This document shows positions 59,759 to 64,000 of a stretch of DNA of 64,000 bases, piece by piece (positions within the stretch are counted from its first letter, which is position 1; the number at the start of each line of letters is the position of its first letter). Source of the stretch: Polynucleobacter hirudinilacicola. Its GTDB lineage: Bacteria; Pseudomonadota; Gammaproteobacteria; Burkholderiales; Burkholderiaceae. Where the stretch lies: the NCBI RefSeq assembly GCF_002192535.1, contig NZ_NAIA01000002.1, forward strand, positions 1 through 64,000. Direction: 5' to 3'. The translations under genes were made by a program, and so were the position numbers. The notes under the pieces were generated by a model. The model saw only the letters and a list, made by a program, of their open reading frames with translations, searched no databases and was not told the origin of the DNA.

Positions 59759-60694
59759 ATGAACAAAATCCTCATCACTGGTGGCGCTGGTTTCTTAGGC
59801 TCTCACTTAACCGAGAAACTCTTAAAAGAGGGTAATGATGTTTTGGTGGTAGATAACTACTTCACTGGTACAAAAGAGAACTTAGCGCACTTATTGCCCA
59901 ATCCAAAATTAGAGCTCATGCGTCATGATGTGACTTTCCCGCTCTATGTAGAGACTAATCAAATCTATAACTTGGCTTGCCCAGCATCACCAGTGCACTA
60001 CCAATACGATCCTGTACAAACTACCAAGACCAGTGTGCATGGCGCAATTAATATGCTTGGTCTTGCTAAAAGAACGAGAGCCCGCATCTTGCAGGCCTCT
60101 ACGAGCGAAGTGTATGGTGATCCAGAAGTGCACCCTCAGCCAGAGAGTTATTGGGGTAAGGTAAATCCCATTGGCATTCGCTCTTGCTATGACGAAGGTA
60201 AGCGCTGTGCTGAAACCCTTTTTTTTGATTACAACCGTCAGCATAATTTAGATATTAAAGTGGTTCGCATCTTTAATACCTATGGTCCTCGTATGCACCC
60301 TAATGATGGCCGTGTAGTGAGCAACTTTATTGTGCAGGCTTTGCAGGGTAAAGACATCACCATCTATGGCGATGGCCAGCAGACCCGCAGCTTTTGCTAT
60401 GTCGATGACTTAATTGATGCCATGGTCAAAATGATGAACTCGGAGCAAGGTTTTACAGGACCAGTCAATATTGGCAATCCTGGTGAGTTCACCATGTTGC
60501 AGCTAGCCCAAACAGTGCTCAAGCTCTCTGGTAGCAAATCCAAAATTATTCATCAACCCTTGCCATCAGACGATCCAAAGCAGCGTCAACCGAATATCGA
60601 GCTAGCCAAGGCAAAGTTAGGTTGGCAGCCTAAGGTCAACCTAGAGGATGGCCTGAAAGAGACGATTGCGTACTTTAGGAAAGTCGTAGCTTAA
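59759..60694 (+). CDS. uxs: UDP-glucuronate decarboxylase (UDP-xylose synthase)
   Basis: Extended SDR of 311 residues converting UDP-glucuronate to UDP-xylose. GGAGFLGS (8-15) binds [23 protein letters not shown] (71-90) is a strong UXS hallmark. [10 protein letters not shown] (113-122) and the catalytic Y144 and K148 in SCYDEGKR follow, then [16 protein letters not shown]. It does not belong to a complete polysaccharide operon here but lies only a few kilobases from the rhamnose and glycosyltransferase locus, so xylose may enter that glycan. trmB starts one base after its stop. Confidence 0.92.
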   Translation: MNKILITGGAGFLGSHLTEKLLKEGNDVLVVDNYFTGTKENLAHLLPNPKLELMRHDVTFPLYVETNQIYNLACPASPVHYQYDPVQTTKTSVHGAINMLGLAKRTRARILQASTSEVYGDPEVHPQPESYWGKVNPIGIRSCYDEGKRCAETLFFDYNRQHNLDIKVVRIFNTYGPRMHPNDGRVVSNFIVQALQGKDITIYGDGQQTRSFCYVDDLIDAMVKMMNSEQGFTGPVNIGNPGEFTMLQLAQTVLKLSGSKSKIIHQPLPSDDPKQRQPNIELAKAKLGWQPKVNLEDGLKETIAYFRKVVA

Positions 60695-60695
60695 G

Positions 60696-61502
60696 TTGAC
60701 GCAATCAGAATCACAAAAATCAGAGAAACGTTTTGAGCACATTCGCTCATTTGTCCTTAGGGCTGGGCGAACAACCGGAGGGCAGCAGCGCGCTCTAGAT
60801 GAGCTGGGCCCTCAATACCTGATCCCCTTTCAGGAGCAAGCCTTAGATTTAGTCTCAGCATTTCAAGGATCTACCAATCCCAAGATTTTGGAAATTGGAT
60901 TTGGAATGGGTGAGACGACCGCCAAGATTGCAGCTCTTCGTAGTCAAGATGACTTTCTGGCAATTGAGGTTCATATACCAGGTGTAGGCGCACTCCTCAA
61001 GCTCATTGGTGAGAATAATCTCACTAATGTGCGTCTCATGCGTCACGATGCAGTTGAGGTCTTGGAAAAAATGATTGCACCAAACTCTTTGGATGGCATT
61101 CATATCTATTTTGCAGACCCTTGGCATAAGAAGCGCCATCACAAGCGTCGCCTGATTCAAGAACCATTCGTGAATTTATTAATTTCGAAATTAAAACCAG
61201 GCGCATATCTTCATCTGGCAACCGATTGGCATAACTATGCCGAGCAGATGCTACTGGTCTTGAATGCCCAGGCTGCCTTACAAAATACTTCGACTAATAG
61301 AGTCAAGGTAGAAACATTTTCCAGTGAAGACACTGCCAAGCCAGGTGAAACTGCAAATGAATTTAAGCCGTCTCTTGATCAACTGGGTTCAGAGCATCCG
61401 GGTTATGTGGAAAGACCGTCTTATCGCCCAATTACCAAGTTTGAAACCCGTGGCATCAAACTAGGCCATGGTGTTTGGGATTTGGTTTACCAAAAAAAGT
61501 AA
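60696..61502 (+). CDS. trmB: tRNA (guanine-N7-)-methyltransferase
   Basis: Methylates G46 of tRNA. The 268-residue protein has [18 protein letters not shown] near the start, the SAM motif [11 protein letters not shown] (about 67-77), and the family signature [16 protein letters not shown] (about 134-149). A moderately long polar insert (about 205-235) precedes the C-terminal [14 protein letters not shown]. No ATG is available before the SAM motif, so the start is TTG at 60696, one base after the uxs stop. Confidence 0.94.
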   Translation: MTQSESQKSEKRFEHIRSFVLRAGRTTGGQQRALDELGPQYLIPFQEQALDLVSAFQGSTNPKILEIGFGMGETTAKIAALRSQDDFLAIEVHIPGVGALLKLIGENNLTNVRLMRHDAVEVLEKMIAPNSLDGIHIYFADPWHKKRHHKRRLIQEPFVNLLISKLKPGAYLHLATDWHNYAEQMLLVLNAQAALQNTSTNRVKVETFSSEDTAKPGETANEFKPSLDQLGSEHPGYVERPSYRPITKFETRGIKLGHGVWDLVYQKK

Positions 61503-61531
61503 GCCCCGGCAGCTAAATCACGCTACGCGTT

Positions 61532-62044
61532 TTAACTTGCTTGGATCTCAGCGCTACGTAATGTTTGGGCAAGTAGATCAAGCACACCGTTCACATACTT
61601 GTGGCCATCAGTACCGCCAAAAGTTTTGGCAAGCTCTACCGCTTCATTGATCGCAACTTTGTAGGGTACGGAAAGATCTGCGGCCAGTTCATAAGTACCA
61701 ATTAAGAGTGCAGCATGCTCTACCGGGGAAAGTTCGTTAATTGGACGATCCAGTGCAGGAGTAATGAGCGCTTCTAATTCATCTGCGCGATCTAAGACGC
61801 CCTCAAAAATACCTTGAAATAAATCGAGCTGGCAGCGACGAAACGCTGGATCTTCAGCCAATTGTTTGGCAATCGCTGCGCTGTTAGGCAAGCTACCTGC
61901 GCGACGTACCACAAGACTTTGATAGACACCTTGCAAAGCATATTCCCGGGCGCGACGACGCGGAGTGAGTGAGCGCTTGGGAGCTACGGACTTAACTTCT
62001 TTTGTTGATGCTGGGCTTGAAGAGGTAAGACTGGATTTAGACAT
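61532..62044 (-). CDS. nusB: Transcription antitermination factor NusB
   Basis: All-helical RNA-binding protein of the ribosomal RNA antitermination complex, working with NusE/S10. The 170 residues include a basic Ser-rich tail (1-30), then [17 protein letters not shown] (about 28-44) and [19 protein letters not shown] and [21 protein letters not shown] (cited in part), which are the NusB signatures. It lies 8 bp after ribH on the same strand, the usual ribH-nusB order, and converges on trmB. Confidence 0.95.
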   Translation of the reverse strand: MSKSSLTSSSPASTKEVKSVAPKRSLTPRRRAREYALQGVYQSLVVRRAGSLPNSAAIAKQLAEDPAFRRCQLDLFQGIFEGVLDRADELEALITPALDRPINELSPVEHAALLIGTYELAADLSVPYKVAINEAVELAKTFGGTDGHKYVNGVLDLLAQTLRSAEIQAS

Positions 62045-62052
62045 GAGAATAA

Positions 62053-62568
62053 TTACTCTTCTTCGCTGGGGTTGATTTCGATATCAATATCGGGGGTGAG
62101 TGCTAAAGCCAGGTTAGCCATCTCTACTACTGCTCTAGCGCAATCAGCGCCTTTAACTTGCACGCGCACTTGCGCTTGCTCATCGGTATCGCAGGTCAAC
62201 ACGCCATTGGCGATTGGTAGACCTGAGTCAATCGAGATGCGAGTAATGCCTGCGGCAGATTCATTTGAGACAAGCTCAAAGTGATAGGTTTCACCACGGA
62301 TCACAGCACCCAAAGCTACTAAGCCATCAAACTCACCAGTCTCAACCAGTTTTTGGAGTGCAAATGGAATCTCCAGTGCACCGGGTACGGTAACCAGCTT
62401 GATGTCAGCTTGTGCAACGCCTAAAGCAATGAGTTCTTCAATGCAGGCATTGGTGAGGGCTACACAATGCTCTTCATTAAAGCGTGCTTGCACAATGCCA
62501 ATGCGAAGGTCTTGACCATTCAGGTCCGCTTCGAGTACGCCTACAAAGTCATTGTGAGAGCTAGTCAT
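62053..62568 (-). CDS. ribH: 6,7-dimethyl-8-ribityllumazine synthase
   Basis: Penultimate step of riboflavin synthesis, joining the ribulose-derived butanone phosphate to the pyrimidine. The 171-residue protein shows [11 protein letters not shown] (about 23-33), [15 protein letters not shown] (about 60-74), and [17 protein letters not shown] with the catalytic His (about 86-102). The acidic tail EINPSEEE is unremarkable. It follows ribBA by 30 bp and precedes nusB. Confidence 0.97.
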   Translation of the reverse strand: MTSSHNDFVGVLEADLNGQDLRIGIVQARFNEEHCVALTNACIEELIALGVAQADIKLVTVPGALEIPFALQKLVETGEFDGLVALGAVIRGETYHFELVSNESAAGITRISIDSGLPIANGVLTCDTDEQAQVRVQVKGADCARAVVEMANLALALTPDIDIEINPSEEE

Positions 62569-62598
62569 AATATTTTTCTAAATAAGTTACTGAAGAGT

Positions 62599-63738
62599 TT
62601 ACGTGGTAGCTGGTTTATAAGGCTGGTAGCCTGTTACTTCTAGCTTGTAGCCAGACAAGCTTGGTACTGGGTTTGGATTGGCAAGCAAGCGCATTTTGCC
62701 AACACCAATGTCTTTGAGGATCTGAGCGCCGATGCCATAGCTTCTGAAATCCGTTTTACGTGACAAAGGTTTTTTCACTGCGTCTTTAGGTTGATTGAGT
62801 TTTTGAAACTGCGCCAACCAATCCTGATCATTCGGGGCTGCGATGCCTGCGGCATTGAGAAGTACTGCAACACCCGCTGGAGCGGCAGCAATTTGTTGCA
62901 GTGCTTGCACGAGTGGCCAGGAGTGATTGCTGACCTGCGAGTCTAAGAAATCTAATACTGTTACGGGTTCGTGAACTCGCACTAATGTCTCTTGAGTCTC
63001 AGATGGCTTGCCATGCACTAAGGCAATATGTACGCATGAGCTTGGAGTGTCGCGATAGATAATGCCCTCGAACTTGCCCCAGGGAGTAATAAATTCACGG
63101 GCACCTTCACGCACCACAATACTTTCGTGTTGGCTGCGGTACTTAATCAAATCAGCGATGCTGCCAATCTTGAGCTGATGCTCTTTAGCAAACTCAAGAA
63201 GGTCTGGCAGACGAGCCATGCTGCCATCATCTTTCATGATTTCGCAAATCACGGAAGTTGGTGAGCAGCCAGCCATTGCGGCAAGATCACAACCGGCTTC
63301 TGTATGACCAGAGCGAATAAGTACACCACCTGGTTGAGCCATCAAAGGAAAGATATGGCCAGGTTGTACTAAATCACTAGGCTTGGCGTTGGGAGCTACA
63401 GCAGTTTTAATCGTTAAAGCACGGTCTGCAGCAGAAATGCCAGTGGTCACTCCAGTGGCAGCTTCAATAGAGACTGTGAAATTAGTGCCCATCGAGGTAC
63501 CGTTATCACGCACCATGAGTGGCAGGTTTAATTGCTGGCAACGCTCGCGGGTGAGGGTGAGGCAAATCAGGCCGCGGCCATGCTTAGCCATGAAATTGAC
63601 TGCTTCAGCTGTTACGTGATCGGCTGCCAGAACAAGATCGCCCTCATTTTCACGATCTTCTTCGTCAACGAGAACGACCATCTTGCCGGCGCGCAGGTCG
63701 GCAATGATTTCTTCTGTAGAGGCGAGAGTATTTGGCAT
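62599..63738 (-). CDS. ribBA: 3,4-dihydroxy-2-butanone 4-phosphate synthase with degenerate GTP cyclohydrolase II domain
   Basis: Residues 1-205 are a complete Rib[17 protein letters not shown] (about 25-40), [19 protein letters not shown] and [15 protein letters not shown] carry the metal and substrate residues. Residues about 210-379 have the fold pattern of RibA but lack its zinc site: the usual VHSECLTGD-x(n)-CDCG region reads [18 protein letters not shown], with no cysteine. So only the RibB reaction (ribulose 5-phosphate to butanone phosphate) is expected, and a separate ribA must exist elsewhere. First gene of ribBA-ribH-nusB. I see no FMN riboswitch in the 123 bp upstream. Confidence 0.92.
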   Translation of the reverse strand: MPNTLASTEEIIADLRAGKMVVLVDEEDRENEGDLVLAADHVTAEAVNFMAKHGRGLICLTLTRERCQQLNLPLMVRDNGTSMGTNFTVSIEAATGVTTGISAADRALTIKTAVAPNAKPSDLVQPGHIFPLMAQPGGVLIRSGHTEAGCDLAAMAGCSPTSVICEIMKDDGSMARLPDLLEFAKEHQLKIGSIADLIKYRSQHESIVVREGAREFITPWGKFEGIIYRDTPSSCVHIALVHGKPSETQETLVRVHEPVTVLDFLDSQVSNHSWPLVQALQQIAAAPAGVAVLLNAAGIAAPNDQDWLAQFQKLNQPKDAVKKPLSRKTDFRSYGIGAQILKDIGVGKMRLLANPNPVPSLSGYKLEVTGYQPYKPATT

Positions 63739-63861
63739 AGCCCTCTATTTTAAGCTGAGCAGGCAATTGCTGTGATGTCCTACAGGAATATGCCTGCTTT
63801 CGGACAGTAAGAGCTTTGGCAGTGCCTTTTAAGAGCCCATAGGGTCCCTGAAAATGGCTTA

Positions 63862-64000
63862 ATGCGCCAGCCATACCAAGTTACCCATAAATACGCGTCA
63901 GATCATCAAATCGACAATTCTCAAGGCTTTGTTTTATTGGAGGTCATTGTGGCCATGAGTCTGATTTTGGGTTCGTGGATGGCTTTGCTTGGCTCTTATC
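63862..64000 (+). CDS. Type IV pilin-like / pseudopilin protein, partial (cut by window end)
   Basis: From the ATG at 63862, 46 codons are readable before the window ends. A 22-residue polar leader ends in Gly, followed by FVLLEVIVAMSLILGSW. This is the prepilin cleavage and methylation site: cut after G22, new N-terminal F, Glu at position 5, then a hydrophobic helix. Prepilin peptidase would process it for type IV pilus or type II secretion assembly. A PilV/FimT-like minor pilin is possible, but the rest is missing. It diverges from ribBA. Confidence 0.8.
   Translation, partial: MRQPYQVTHKYASDHQIDNSQGFVLLEVIVAMSLILGSWMALLGSY

Noticed and set aside
63739..63861. Possible FMN riboswitch upstream of ribBA
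   Set aside because: The 123-bp gap lacks the conserved RFN stem sequences that I would expect on the minus strand.

Overview
The window looks like a chromosomal segment from a betaproteobacterium of the order Burkholderiales, most likely the freshwater genus Polynucleobacter. This is inferred from moderate GC content, very short intergenic gaps, a Lys/Ala-rich histone H1-like protein whose tail ends in WPFPTG, and Burkholderiales-type clusters (RNase II-like/tonB-like/aroE/mtgA, thiL/pgpA/pncC, yqgE/yqgF/pyrR/pyrB, ribBA/ribH/nusB). No rRNA, tRNA, CRISPR array, transposase or phage gene was seen.

Layout. 1-5280: class Ia ribonucleotide reductase nrdA-nrdB behind two NrdR-type boxes, then an H1-like DNA-binding protein gene whose 3' end is out of frame. 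5303-10952 (minus): a PfkB-family kinase, a PrmA methyltransferase fused to a membrane-anchored DUF3426 domain, accC-accB (fatty-acid synthesis), aroQ and a TlpA-like thioredoxin. 10979-17717 (plus): mpl, a FabG-like reductase, an RNase II-like protein, a TonB-like protein, aroE, mtgA. 17744-24855: pyrF, corA, pncC-pgpA-thiL (pgpA is frameshifted), maeB and an orphan barstar-like protein. 24888-30951: rsmE, tkt, gap, fur diverging from bamE, dapB. 31001-38769: leuS-lptE-holA-proA, a HemJ-like protein, an RlmL-like methyltransferase and a 56-residue rubredoxin. 38780-45859: hemL, apaH, phrB, a YdcF-like protein, and yqgE-yqgF-pyrR-pyrB.

45881-58265 is the accessory part: a surface-glycan locus. 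Three plus-strand glycan genes are followed by three genes in the opposite direction, two of them with fucosyltransferase-type motifs. Then come the dTDP-rhamnose genes rfbB-rfbD-rfbA-rfbC, waaC (LPS inner core) and a TolC-like outer-membrane protein. Just beyond lie uppP (carrier-lipid recycling), a DUF2721 membrane protein and a UDP-glucuronate decarboxylase making UDP-xylose, so the glycan may use rhamnose, xylose and perhaps fucose. The window closes with trmB, the riboflavin genes ribBA-ribH with nusB, and the first 46 codons of a type IV pilin-like gene cut by the window edge.

The observations most worth a second look are the PrmA-DUF3426 fusion, the displaced 3' end of the H1-like gene at a run of eight A, the reversed fucosyltransferase cassette, the broken pgpA and the orphan barstar. 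I did not find a clearly new multi-gene system; most of the window is housekeeping.
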